Shown here piece by piece: positions 1 to 7,477 of a DNA stretch of 13,732 nucleotides. The position numbers were made by a program, and so were the translations under genes. The stretch covers positions 1 to 13,732 of the forward strand of contig JASLNX010000080.1 in NCBI GenBank assembly GCA_030745815.1, read 5' to 3'. Under the pieces are notes generated by a model. It saw only the letters and a list, made by a program, of their open reading frames with translations, ran no database searches and had not been told where the DNA came from. Within the stretch, counting starts at the first letter, position 1. Each line of letters starts with the position of its first letter. The DNA is from an archaeon. GTDB lineage: Archaea > Iainarchaeota > Iainarchaeia > Iainarchaeales > GCA-2688035.

Positions 1-573
1 AACCCTCTTTAGTGGGGCTACTTTTTTAAGATCCTTAAACAGTTTGGAGGCGAGTACTCCAAAGACAACTAGCTGAATAAATGGTGAAAAATCGTTCTTT
101 GCAGCACTTATTTCAACACTTTCCACGATTCCTTTTCTTATGGCCATTTCTTGTCTTCTATCAAGCTTTCGCTGAGACAATGCAAGTGTTTTTACCTTTA
201 CTTTTCTGTTGTCCTTTGTTACAACAGTTTGTACTGCTTCAATCTTGCTGCTTTTCCTTCTAACAAGCCTGTTAATGTATCCGTGGCTTGCTTCGTGCTT
301 TACTATTTCAGTGTAAGCCTGCTGGCCTTTTACTTCTGTAATCTTAAATGTAATTGTAATGTGCCTTTTTTGCCTTTCGCCTGTTAGGTCTCCAAGGTTT
401 GCTTTTATGGATCTGCCAGGGATTGTTTTCTCTTTTTCAGCAGGAGTTTCTGCTATTTCCTTTTGGTCAAACTCTTTTGAAGAGTAAACCTTGAACCACT
501 TTTTCCTTTTCCACTTGTCAACAGTTCTTTTAGCGGAAGCCCTTTTTCTTTTCTTTCCCTTGTTTTCAACCAT
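1..573 (-). CDS. rps3ae: Small ribosomal subunit protein eS1 (S3Ae), partial
   Basis: This is the archaeal/eukaryotic-specific small-subunit protein eS1, which in known ribosomes sits on the 30S platform near the mRNA exit. The frame starts at ATG 573-571 and gives 191 codons before the window edge, so only a short C-terminal piece is missing from a family of about 200 residues. Family features visible: a lysine-rich basic N-terminus, a Trp-Phe-Lys-Val-Tyr stretch near residue 26, the GDLTGERQKRHITITFK stretch near residues 62-78, and the LVRRKSSKIEAV stretch near 105. The start is supported by GTGAT five bases upstream, which matches the archaeal SD core GGTGAT. It is the last visible gene of the minus-strand run, directly behind a 42-codon ORF whose stop overlaps the SD region. 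The identification is by recognition of family motifs and is strong; the true C-terminus cannot be seen. Confidence 0.93.
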   Translation of the reverse strand, partial: MVENKGKKRKRASAKRTVDKWKRKKWFKVYSSKEFDQKEIAETPAEKEKTIPGRSIKANLGDLTGERQKRHITITFKITEVKGQQAYTEIVKHEASHGYINRLVRRKSSKIEAVQTVVTKDNRKVKVKTLALSQRKLDRRQEMAIRKGIVESVEISAAKNDFSPFIQLVVFGVLASKLFKDLKKVAPLKRV

Positions 574-578
574 AAAAA

Positions 579-707
579 TCACTTCTTTGAATCAATTTCC
601 TTCTTTACCACGTTATCAAGTTCCATTAAAATTTCTTCAACTTTTGCGTCTCCATTTTTTCTAAAAATTTCCACACCTTTTCTTTGAATCAATGCGTCAA
701 ATTTCAC
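579..707 (-). CDS. Hypothetical 42-residue protein between rps15 and rps3ae
   Basis: A short frame starts at GTG 707-705 and ends at TGA 581-579. It begins four bases after the rps15 stop, and its stop lies five bases before the rps3ae ATG. A GTGAT motif overlapping the rps15 stop sits at SD distance from the GTG, the same arrangement as at rps3ae. The product is small, highly charged and mostly helical in character (start VKFDALIQRKGVEIF, end KKEIDSKK), with no Cys, His, Trp or membrane segment. I do not recognise the family. In some archaea the KEOPS subunit Pcc1 lies beside rps3ae, but this product is about half the usual Pcc1 length and I see no Pcc1 motif, so I do not assign it. The packing between two ribosomal genes and the SD support real translation; the non-ATG start and small size keep confidence moderate. 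Confidence 0.5.
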   Translation of the reverse strand: MKFDALIQRKGVEIFRKNGDAKVEEILMELDNVVKKEIDSKK

Positions 708-711
708 TTTA

Positions 712-1167
712 TCACTTCACAAGCAGTGCGGCTGTCTCCTCACTGTATCTCCATGTTTTAGGCAATCTTTTCTCGGCCTTGTAGTATTTAACAAGCCTTC
801 TAATTTTACTTACGGTAAGCTGTAATCCGCGCTTTGCGGTAAAATCCTTATTGTTTGGCTCCATGTGCTTTCTTAATGTAACGCTTTTTCTAATTAGGTT
901 CATCAAGTCTTCTGGAATCTCTGGCAAAAGTTTGTTTTCTTCAAGAATTTGTTCCACTCCCTTGCCTGCAACAGTTTTAATGTCTGGAACACCGTATTGG
1001 TCTCTTAACATTGAGCCTATTTCTGACTGGGAATGACCTGCGTTGGCCAAGTTTACAACTGCCTCTTCAACGCCTTTTGGTTTGAGTTCTACCCAGCCTG
1101 GGGCCTTTCTTGCAGGAGGCCTTTTGCTCCTGCTTTTTCCCTTATCTCCAGAGTGCATTCTTGCCAT
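712..1167 (-). CDS. rps15: Small ribosomal subunit protein uS15, archaeal type
   Basis: This is S15, a primary 16S rRNA-binding protein of the 30S platform. The 151-residue length fits the archaeal/eukaryotic form, which has an N-terminal extension absent from the roughly 89-residue bacterial S15. Visible signatures: the N-terminal MARMHSGDKGKSRSKRP block, LRDQYGVPDIK near residues 54-64, a central IPEDLMNLIRK near 84-94, and the rRNA-binding KRGLQLTVSKIRRLVKYYK block near 112-130. The ATG at 1167-1165 is preferred because MAR is the conserved family start and the preceding AGGTTGATTT resembles an archaeal SD. It probably has its own promoter in the 125-bp gap after bud32, and it is followed at once by a small ORF and rps3ae, making a ribosomal sub-operon. 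Confidence 0.95.
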   Translation of the reverse strand: MARMHSGDKGKSRSKRPPARKAPGWVELKPKGVEEAVVNLANAGHSQSEIGSMLRDQYGVPDIKTVAGKGVEQILEENKLLPEIPEDLMNLIRKSVTLRKHMEPNNKDFTAKRGLQLTVSKIRRLVKYYKAEKRLPKTWRYSEETAALLVK

Positions 1168-1292
1168 TCAAATCAACCTTTAAAACTTTTAATCCACTGA
1201 ATTTTCACCCTTCTGCCCTAACGGCGCAGGAGAGAATAACATAAATTGTAACATATTTGGCTCTCAAAAGGTTTAAAAAAGCTGGTTTTAGC
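1168..1292 (-). promoter_or_regulatory. Probable rps15 promoter and leader
   Basis: The 125-bp gap between the bud32 stop and the rps15 start is the widest in the minus-strand run. Read on the minus strand it holds TTTTTTAAAC at 1280-1271, a good archaeal TATA-like element. A transcript start about 25 bases downstream (near 1250) would leave a leader of about 80 nt. That leader contains a short hairpin (CTGC pairing with GCAG, plus CC/GG with one bulged G, around 1229-1212) and ends in an SD-like GGTTGAT. The T6 tract lies just past the bud32 stop, so it could also act as a U-rich terminator for the upstream transcript. Both roles are inferred from position and sequence only. Confidence 0.45.
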
Positions 1293-1904
1293 CTAATGAT
1301 ACCTTGTCCGTTTCTCAACTTTGGCAATGTGTTCTACTATTGCGTATCCAGCGGTTCCCATTATTCTGTTATAACCTGCAAGTATCTTTTCCCAGCCCTT
1401 TGGTAGAAGGTCTGCGTGGGTGGCTTCAAATGTTTTCTTGAAAACAAGTAGGTCAACTGCTTTGTCTTCAACCTTTTTGCTGGTCTTTCCCAGTCCAAAG
1501 TCAATGAAGAACAGTTCCTTGCTACGCATTAAAATGTTGCTTGTTGTAAGGTCTCCGTGAATTAAATCAAAGGCATGCATTTTTGCAATTCCCTGTCCTA
1601 TCTTTTCACAAATTTTTATAAAATTGTTCTTGTTCAAAACGTCTTTTGCGCGTTCCCCGTCAATAAACTCCATTACAATCTCGTGTTTTTCCTTGTCAAC
1701 ACTGTAAACTTGTGGGGTTTTAACTCCCAAAGTTCTGGCCTTTACAATCAGTCTGGCTTCAAGGTTTGTTCGTGAAGAACTAATTTCTGCGTCAAGCTCT
1801 TTATGCCGGTAGCTCTTCAAAACCCTTTTCTTGAGCAAGGCCTTTTTGCCCTCAAATTCCGTTTCGTAGAGTTCTGCCTCTGCTCCGCGTCTTAGTAACT
1901 TCAT
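1293..1904 (-). CDS. bud32: KEOPS complex kinase/ATPase Bud32, stand-alone
   Basis: Bud32 is the small atypical protein kinase (piD261 family) of the KEOPS complex, which supports Kae1 in making N6-threonylcarbamoyladenosine (t6A) at position 37 of ANN-decoding tRNAs. The 203-residue protein shows the family motifs in order: RRGAEAELY at 5-13, a candidate ATP lysine at 25-26, the SYRHKELD block at 31-38, RTNLEARLI at 45-53 with the helix-C glutamate at 49, HGDLTTSN at 116-123 with catalytic Asp118, and the metal-binding DFG at 135-137. It ends in a basic KRTRYH tail, a variant of the usual RGRY-like tail. It is not fused to Kae1, unlike in some archaea; kae1 is encoded separately at the right edge of the window. 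ATG 1904 follows the valS stop by 13 bases with an AGGGG element between, suggesting co-translation with valS. Confidence 0.95.
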   Translation of the reverse strand: MKLLRRGAEAELYETEFEGKKALLKKRVLKSYRHKELDAEISSSRTNLEARLIVKARTLGVKTPQVYSVDKEKHEIVMEFIDGERAKDVLNKNNFIKICEKIGQGIAKMHAFDLIHGDLTTSNILMRSKELFFIDFGLGKTSKKVEDKAVDLLVFKKTFEATHADLLPKGWEKILAGYNRIMGTAGYAIVEHIAKVEKRTRYH

Positions 1905-1917
1905 TTGCTTTCGCCCC

Positions 1918-4305
1918 TTAAAGCTCTATTGCAGCCGCAAGTTCGCCCTTGCTTGTTTCAATCTTTTCTATTTTCATTGTGTGTTTTATGGTTTCAAGCC
2001 AGGGCGTTAATTTTTCCGGGTCTCCAACTTTGACTGTCGCCTTTTTGACAGGGGCATTTAGAGGTTTTCCTGACACACTCTTTTCCTTTCTAATGAGAGA
2101 AATTATTTTCGTAACAATTGCCCCAACTTCCTCTGCTTCAGGGTCAACGGCCTTTTTGTTTCCCTCTGGCCATTTCTCTAAATGAATGCTTTTCTCTTTA
2201 AGCAGGCTTTTGAATGTGCTTTGCGCAATTTCTTCAGTAACATGCGGTACAAACGGAGAGAACATTAGAAGGGTTTCCCAAATAACTTTTTGCAGCACAA
2301 ACTGAGCCGCCTTTTTGCTTTCCCTGTCTTCTCCGTAAATTCTGTGCTTTACTTCTTCAATGTAATAATCTGCAAATTCAAGCCAGAAAAAGTTTCTAAC
2401 CGGGTTAAGGCATTTGCTGAATTCGTATGAATCCATTGCCTTGGTTGAACTAATCTCTAAAGAGTTTAGTCTGCTCAAAATCCACTTGTCTTCCGGCCAA
2501 AACTTTAATTTTTTCTCATCAACTTTCCCAAGTCCCTCGCAGGCACTCGAAACAAAGCGCGATGCGTTAAAGATTTTTGTCAAAAACTTTTTGCCTGAAA
2601 CCATTTCCTTTTCCATAAACGGAATGTCTTCCCCAATTGTTGGCAGCCCTGCCCAGTATCTTAGAACGTCTGCTGAATATTTTTCAATCATTTGTTCAGG
2701 TGGAATAACGTTCCCCAAACTCTTTGACATCTTTTTTCCCTTTGAGTCCAGCGCCCAGCCGTTTATCATAACGTTTTTCCACGGAATTTGCTTTTGGTGG
2801 AAGAGTGATTTAACAATTGTGTTAAATGCCCACAGTGCAATTATGTCGTGGCCTTGTGGCCGTAAGTCCATTGGGAAAATCTTGTCAAACAATTTGTTTT
2901 TCTCAACCCACTTTCCATTAATTTGCGGGGTAAGAGACGATGTAAACCATGTGTCCAAAACATCTTTTTCTGGCGTAAACTCTGTGGAACCGCACTCGCA
3001 TTTTCCCTTTGGCTTTGATTCCATTGGGTCAATTGGAAGCTGGCTTTCGTCCGCCAGTTTTGGCTTTTCGCACTTTTTGCAGTACCACACTGGAAACGGG
3101 ATTCCGTAATAGCGCTGTCTTGAAATATTCCAGTCCCATTTCAATCCATTAATCCAGTTGTCAAGCCTTTTTTTCATATATTTTGGAATCCATTTGCTTT
3201 GCTCTGACTTTATAACAAACTCGTCTTTTAGGTCAAGATATTTTACAAACCACTGTTGTGCTGTAAGAATTTCAATGTGGGTCTTGCATCTTTCATGCGT
3301 GTTTACAACATGCGTTATTGGCTCTTGCTTAATTATGTGTCCTGCCTTGTCAAGTTCTTCAATTATTTTTTTTCTTGCCTCTTTTGTTCGAAGGCCTTTT
3401 AGAATTCCGGCCTTTTCATTAAAGGTTCCGTCCTTGTTAATGATTTCAATAATCGGAACGTTTGTTTCAAGAATCCATGCAACGTCGTCTAAGTCTCCAA
3501 AAGTACAGTGATAAACTGCCCCTGTTCCAAGTTCTGGGTCTGCTTCGCGGTTTTCATAAACTTTTACTGTTCGCCCGCCAGTAAATGGAATTTCAACATC
3601 TTTTCCAACAAACTTCTTGTACCTTTTATCATCAGGGTTTACGTGAATTGCAACGCAGGCAGGCATTAGTTCTGGCCTGGTTGTTGCAATTGAAATCTTT
3701 TCCCCGTCAGTTGTTTTGAATTCTATGTAAACAAATTTTGATTCCTCTTCCTTGTCTTCAAGTTCTGCTTGAGAAATTGCAGTTGCGCACTTTGGGCACC
3801 ACATTGTTGGGGCTTCCCGCTGGTAGACCCTTTCCTGCTTGTGCAGATCTAAAAAACTGTACTGCGCTGTCTTTTGCGCAAGCTTGTCAATTGTTCTGTA
3901 TAAAAGATCCCAGTCAATACTTAGGCCCATGCCCTTGAAGCTTTTTTCCATTGCGTCTTCTTGTTCTTTTGTGTGCTTTAGAACAAGCTTTACAAAGTCT
4001 TTTCTTGAGTAATCCTTTTGCCTTATTTTGAGCTTTTTTTCAACCATTAAAGCGGTTGGCAGGCCGTTGTTGTCAAATCCAAATGGCTGAAAGACTTCAA
4101 AGCCCTTCATTCTTTTGTAGCGGGCAACAAAGTCTTGTTGGGTAAATGCAAAGGCGTGGCCCATGTGCATTACTCCGCTTACAGTTGGCGGAGGGGTATC
4201 AATTGTAAAAAGAGGCTTTTTGCTTTTTTCGTCGAATTTGTAGGTTTTTTGCTTTTCCCACTCTTTTTGCCATTTTACCTCTATTTCATGTAAATCCAAT
4301 GCCAT
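1918..4305 (-). CDS. valS: Valyl-tRNA synthetase (class Ia)
   Basis: This cytoplasmic enzyme attaches valine to tRNA-Val and edits threonine mis-charging. The 795-residue protein has the class I catalytic motifs HMGH at 47-50 (HIGH motif) and KMSKS at 525-529. The inserted CP1 editing domain follows a first zinc-knuckle-like CPKC at 170-173 and carries ATTRPE near 207-212 and GTGAVYHCTFGD near 260-271. A second Cys cluster (CKKC at 409-412, CECG at 436-439) fits the archaeal/eukaryotic ValRS zinc site. DTWFTSSLTPQ at 451-461 is characteristic of ValRS and separates it from IleRS and LeuRS. The C-terminal helical region from about 615 is the anticodon-binding domain. The protein looks somewhat short for an archaeal ValRS but all core parts are present. 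ATG 4305 lies 26 bases after the dnaJ stop with a GGTG element between. Confidence 0.96.
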   Translation of the reverse strand: MALDLHEIEVKWQKEWEKQKTYKFDEKSKKPLFTIDTPPPTVSGVMHMGHAFAFTQQDFVARYKRMKGFEVFQPFGFDNNGLPTALMVEKKLKIRQKDYSRKDFVKLVLKHTKEQEDAMEKSFKGMGLSIDWDLLYRTIDKLAQKTAQYSFLDLHKQERVYQREAPTMWCPKCATAISQAELEDKEEESKFVYIEFKTTDGEKISIATTRPELMPACVAIHVNPDDKRYKKFVGKDVEIPFTGGRTVKVYENREADPELGTGAVYHCTFGDLDDVAWILETNVPIIEIINKDGTFNEKAGILKGLRTKEARKKIIEELDKAGHIIKQEPITHVVNTHERCKTHIEILTAQQWFVKYLDLKDEFVIKSEQSKWIPKYMKKRLDNWINGLKWDWNISRQRYYGIPFPVWYCKKCEKPKLADESQLPIDPMESKPKGKCECGSTEFTPEKDVLDTWFTSSLTPQINGKWVEKNKLFDKIFPMDLRPQGHDIIALWAFNTIVKSLFHQKQIPWKNVMINGWALDSKGKKMSKSLGNVIPPEQMIEKYSADVLRYWAGLPTIGEDIPFMEKEMVSGKKFLTKIFNASRFVSSACEGLGKVDEKKLKFWPEDKWILSRLNSLEISSTKAMDSYEFSKCLNPVRNFFWLEFADYYIEEVKHRIYGEDRESKKAAQFVLQKVIWETLLMFSPFVPHVTEEIAQSTFKSLLKEKSIHLEKWPEGNKKAVDPEAEEVGAIVTKIISLIRKEKSVSGKPLNAPVKKATVKVGDPEKLTPWLETIKHTMKIEKIETSKGELAAAIEL

Positions 4306-4331
4306 TTAGTACACCGGTAAAATTGAGCAAA

Positions 4332-5468
4332 TTAGGTTTTATTAAACCTTTCTCCAAGCTTTTGAAAGAAGCTTTTCCGCTCCTTCTTCAGCCCGTCTTC
4401 TTCTGCAAGCGCTTCAATTAGTTCTCTTTGCTTTTTGTTCATTTTCTTTGGAACCTGAACAATTGTTTTAATGTACTCGTCTCCTCTTCCGCTTCCGCCA
4501 AGTTCTTTAATTCCCTTGTCCTTTAGCCTAAAAATTGTGCCGGACTGTGTTCCAGCAGGCACTTTAATTGTCGCTTTTCCTTTCATGGTTGGCACATCAA
4601 GTTTTGTTCCAAGCGAGGCCTCTGAAAAGCTTATTGGGATTTCAGCGTAGATATCTATTCCGTCTCTTTTGAAAATTTTGTGTGGTTCAACAAAGACCAC
4701 TATAAATAAGTCTCCGGCATGCCCTCCTTTTCTTCCAGCGTTTCCTCGGCCTTGCAATCGTAAGTGGTTTCCTGAGGCAATTCCCCCGGGAATTTTTACA
4801 GTAATCTTTTTCTTAACCTTTGTTATTCCTTTTCCGTCGCATTTCTTGCAAACATTTTCAACAGTGTGCCCTTCTCCGCCGCAGTCGTGACAATTGCTTT
4901 GAGTCGCAAAAACCCCAAAGGGAGTTCGCCTTTCCTGCCTTATTACTCCTCGGCCTTGGCAAATCTGGCAGGTTTTCTTTCCTTCTCCGCCTGCCCCGCT
5001 ACATTTTGGGCAGCTGTCATCTCTTTCAATAGTTATTTCTTTCTCTGTTCCAAACGCTGCTTCTTCAAATTTAATATTAATATCGTGCCTTATGTTTGAA
5101 CCGCGCCTGTTCTTTTGCCCAAAGGCGTCTCTAAACGCATTTCCAACGTTTCCGCCAAACATTCCGCCGAATCCATTAAATAGGTCTCCAAGATCAAACT
5201 CAAAGTCTCTTGCGTTAAATCCTCTAAATCCTTGAAAGCCCTGGAACCCTTGTGCGGCGTGTCCAAACCTGTCATAATTAGCTTTTTTCTGGGCGTCTGA
5301 AAGGGTTTGGTATGCTTCAAGAACTTCCTTGAATTTTGCTTCAGCATCCTGCTCCTTACTGATGTCTGGGTGGTACTTTTTTGCAAGGCGCTTGTAGGCT
5401 CCCTTAACTTCTGCAACAGAGGCTCCTTTCTTTAGCCCAAGGACTGCGTAGTAATCTTTTTTGCCCAT
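4332..5468 (-). CDS. dnaJ: Co-chaperone DnaJ (Hsp40, type I)
   Basis: DnaJ delivers unfolded clients to DnaK and stimulates its ATPase. From the ATG at 5468-5466 the protein is 378 residues: J-domain 1-70 with HPD at 33-35; a G/F-rich linker about 70-118 with repeated GFQGF units; the zinc domain 153-214 with all four modules (CPKCSGAG, CQICQGRG, CHDCGGEG, CKKCDGKG); then two client-binding C-terminal domains, so it is a complete type I DnaJ. An in-frame TTG nine bases upstream (5477) is possible, but the ATG is followed directly by the conserved GKKDYYAVLG and preceded by TTGATTT at SD distance. The dnaK stop lies about 20 bases upstream. Gene order dnaK-dnaJ and the domain layout are bacterial in style; such sets in archaea are generally attributed to ancient transfer from bacteria. 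Confidence 0.96.
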   Translation of the reverse strand: MGKKDYYAVLGLKKGASVAEVKGAYKRLAKKYHPDISKEQDAEAKFKEVLEAYQTLSDAQKKANYDRFGHAAQGFQGFQGFRGFNARDFEFDLGDLFNGFGGMFGGNVGNAFRDAFGQKNRRGSNIRHDINIKFEEAAFGTEKEITIERDDSCPKCSGAGGEGKKTCQICQGRGVIRQERRTPFGVFATQSNCHDCGGEGHTVENVCKKCDGKGITKVKKKITVKIPGGIASGNHLRLQGRGNAGRKGGHAGDLFIVVFVEPHKIFKRDGIDIYAEIPISFSEASLGTKLDVPTMKGKATIKVPAGTQSGTIFRLKDKGIKELGGSGRGDEYIKTIVQVPKKMNKKQRELIEALAEEDGLKKERKSFFQKLGERFNKT

Positions 5469-5487
5469 CGAAATCAATTAAGGGCAA

Positions 5488-7386
5488 TCACTTTTTATCT
5501 TCGCCCTTTTCCTCAAATTCGGCGTCAACAACCTTGTCCTTTTTTTCAGAGCCTGGTTTTTGCTCTGCTCCGTTACCTGGTTCTGCTCCTGCTGCTCCAC
5601 CTGCTGCCTGCTGTTTTTGCTGGGCTTCCTGTGCGGCCTTTTGGTAAATTTCGGTCCCAATGGCCTGCAGTTCCTTGTTCATTTCATCAAGCTTTGACCT
5701 GATTGATGCTGTGTCCTTCTTCTCCGCCTTCATGAGTTCCTTTAACTCACCAAGTTTCCCTTCAACTGATTTAAGCTTTGCTTCATCAGTCTTGTCCTTT
5801 AATTCAACTAGCATTTTTTCGGTTGAGTAGATTGTTGCGTCAGCTTCGTTGATTGTTTCAATCTCTGTCTTTCGTTTCTTGTCTTCTTCAGCGTGCGCTT
5901 CTGCTTCTTTCTTCATCTTCTCAATGTCGGAATCGTCAAGCTTTTGCGATGCAACAATTTTGATGCTTTGCTCTTTTCCAGTTCCAAGGTCTTTAGCAGA
6001 AACATTAACTATTCCGTTTGCGTCAATGTCAAATGTTACCTCAATTTGAGGAATTCCTCTTGGAGCTGGAGCAATTCCAACAAGCTGAAACCTTCCAAGT
6101 GTTTTGTTGTCCTTTGAAAATTCTCTTTCCCCTTGCAAAACATGTATGTCAACTGCTGGCTGGTTGTCTGCAGCTGTTGAAAATGTTTGGCTCTTTTTGG
6201 TTGGAATAGTAGTATTTCTTTCAATAAGAGCTGTTCTTACGCCTCCAAGGGTTTCAATTCCCAATGTCAGTGGTGTAACGTCTAGCAAGAGAACGTCTTT
6301 TATTTCTCCACCCAGAACACCTGCTTGAATTGCTGCTCCTTGTGAAACACATTCCATTGGGTCAACTCCTCTTTCAACTTTTGTTCCAACAACGTGTTCA
6401 ACAAATTTTTGCACTGCAGGTATTCTTGTAGGGCCTCCTACTAGAACAATTTTACTTATATCTGCTGGCTGCATTTTTGAGTCAGCTAGAGCTTGCTGAA
6501 TTGGCTTTTCGCACTTTTTTATTATTGGTTCAATTAATTGTTCAAGTTTTGATCTTGAAATTTTTAATGTCAAGTGCTTTGGGCCAGAACTGTCAGCTGT
6601 TACGTAAGGTAAGTTTATGTCTGTTTCAATAACAGTACTAAGTTCTATTTTGGCTTTCTCAGCGGCTTCCTTTACTCTTTGCATTGCCATATTGTCCTTT
6701 TTCAAGTCAACCCCTTGCTCTTTTTTGAATTCGGAAACAATGTGTTCAACAAGAACTTCGTCCATATCTGTTCCACCGAGTTCTGTGTTTCCACTTGTGG
6801 ATTTTACTTCAAAGATTCCTTCGCCGAATTCCATTACTGTAACATCAAGTGTTCCGCCTCCAAGGTCAAACACAAGAATTTTTTGTTCCTTTTCTGTTTT
6901 GTCAATCCCGTAGGCAAGTGATGCTGATGTTGGTTCGTTAATTATTCTTATAACCTCAAGTCCGGCAATTTTTCCCGCGTCCTTTGTTGCTTGTCTTTGG
7001 TTGTCGTCAAAGTATGCTGGAACAGTTATTACTGCCTTTTCAACTTTGTCGCCAAGAAACTCTTCTGCGTCCTTTTTAATTTTTTGCAAAATAAACGCGC
7101 TAAGTTGCTGCGGAGAGTATTCTTTGTCTCCTGATTTGTATTTGTGGTTTGTTCCCATCTTTCTTTTAAACGCTGTAAACGTATTTTCCGGGTTGCTTAC
7201 TGCTTGCCTTCTTGCTGGTTCTCCAACAAGCTTTTGCCCGTCTTTTGTAAAAGCCACAACACTTGGAAATGCTTTTCCGTAAATTGTGTTGCCCTCTGCC
7301 GAGGGTATGATTTTTGGCTTTCCTGCTTCCAAAAAGGATGCTGCCGAATTCGAAGTTCCTAAATCTATTCCAATTACCTTTGCCAT
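5488..7386 (-). CDS. dnaK: Chaperone DnaK (Hsp70)
   Basis: DnaK is the ATP-driven Hsp70 chaperone, cycling on hydrophobic peptides with DnaJ and the exchange factor GrpE. From ATG 7386-7384 it has 632 residues, the usual length. The nucleotide-binding domain (about 1-380) shows the phosphate-1 motif GIDLGTSNS near 6-14, phosphate-2 FDLGGGTLDV and the adenosine motif VGGPTRIP. The interdomain linker DVLLLDVTPLTLG is followed by the beta-sandwich substrate domain and helical lid. The C-terminus has a Gln/Ala/Gly-rich tail and ends close to the bacterial consensus VVDAEFEE. The ATG is preferred over an in-frame TTG at 7392 because AGGAGG at 7400-7395 is spaced eight bases from it. That same SD lies inside the last codons of a 28-codon ORF, so translation of the two may be coupled. 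Confidence 0.97.
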   Translation of the reverse strand: MAKVIGIDLGTSNSAASFLEAGKPKIIPSAEGNTIYGKAFPSVVAFTKDGQKLVGEPARRQAVSNPENTFTAFKRKMGTNHKYKSGDKEYSPQQLSAFILQKIKKDAEEFLGDKVEKAVITVPAYFDDNQRQATKDAGKIAGLEVIRIINEPTSASLAYGIDKTEKEQKILVFDLGGGTLDVTVMEFGEGIFEVKSTSGNTELGGTDMDEVLVEHIVSEFKKEQGVDLKKDNMAMQRVKEAAEKAKIELSTVIETDINLPYVTADSSGPKHLTLKISRSKLEQLIEPIIKKCEKPIQQALADSKMQPADISKIVLVGGPTRIPAVQKFVEHVVGTKVERGVDPMECVSQGAAIQAGVLGGEIKDVLLLDVTPLTLGIETLGGVRTALIERNTTIPTKKSQTFSTAADNQPAVDIHVLQGEREFSKDNKTLGRFQLVGIAPAPRGIPQIEVTFDIDANGIVNVSAKDLGTGKEQSIKIVASQKLDDSDIEKMKKEAEAHAEEDKKRKTEIETINEADATIYSTEKMLVELKDKTDEAKLKSVEGKLGELKELMKAEKKDTASIRSKLDEMNKELQAIGTEIYQKAAQEAQQKQQAAGGAAGAEPGNGAEQKPGSEKKDKVVDAEFEEKGEDKK

Positions 7387-7388
7387 TT

Positions 7389-7475
7389 TCAATTCCTCCT
7401 ACTTCCAATATTTTCTGGTCCTATTCCCTCTGGAAAAAGTTCTTCCGGGGTTCTAACTGGCATAAAAACTTTCAT
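7389..7475 (-). CDS. Hypothetical 28-residue protein between grpE and dnaK
   Basis: A short frame starts at ATG 7475-7473 and ends at TGA 7391-7389, three bases before the dnaK ATG. GGAGG at 7487-7483, inside the last grpE codons, is seven bases from this ATG. An in-frame ATG at 7481 overlaps the grpE stop as ATGA and would add two residues. The product begins MKVFMPVRTPEELFPEG and ends GPENIGSRRN; the final codons are the dnaK SD sequence itself. There is no membrane segment, Cys or recognisable domain. Its position fills the whole grpE-dnaK gap with correctly placed SDs on both sides, which argues for real translation, possibly to couple dnaK expression to grpE. Alternatively it is a chance frame in a spacer. 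I do not recognise a family. Confidence 0.45.
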   Translation of the reverse strand: MKVFMPVRTPEELFPEGIGPENIGSRRN

Positions 7476-7477
7476 AA

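Noticed and set aside
2414..3109. 231-codon open frame on the plus strand opposite valS
   Set aside because: Lies wholly antisense within a clear valS coding region, lacks a promoter or SD, and its translation has no recognisable domain; it is a shadow of codon bias in valS.
5469..5477. Upstream TTG start for dnaJ, and similarly TTG 7392 for dnaK and TTG 9110 for the surface protein
   Set aside because: In each case a downstream ATG fits the conserved N-terminus or the SD/TATA spacing better.
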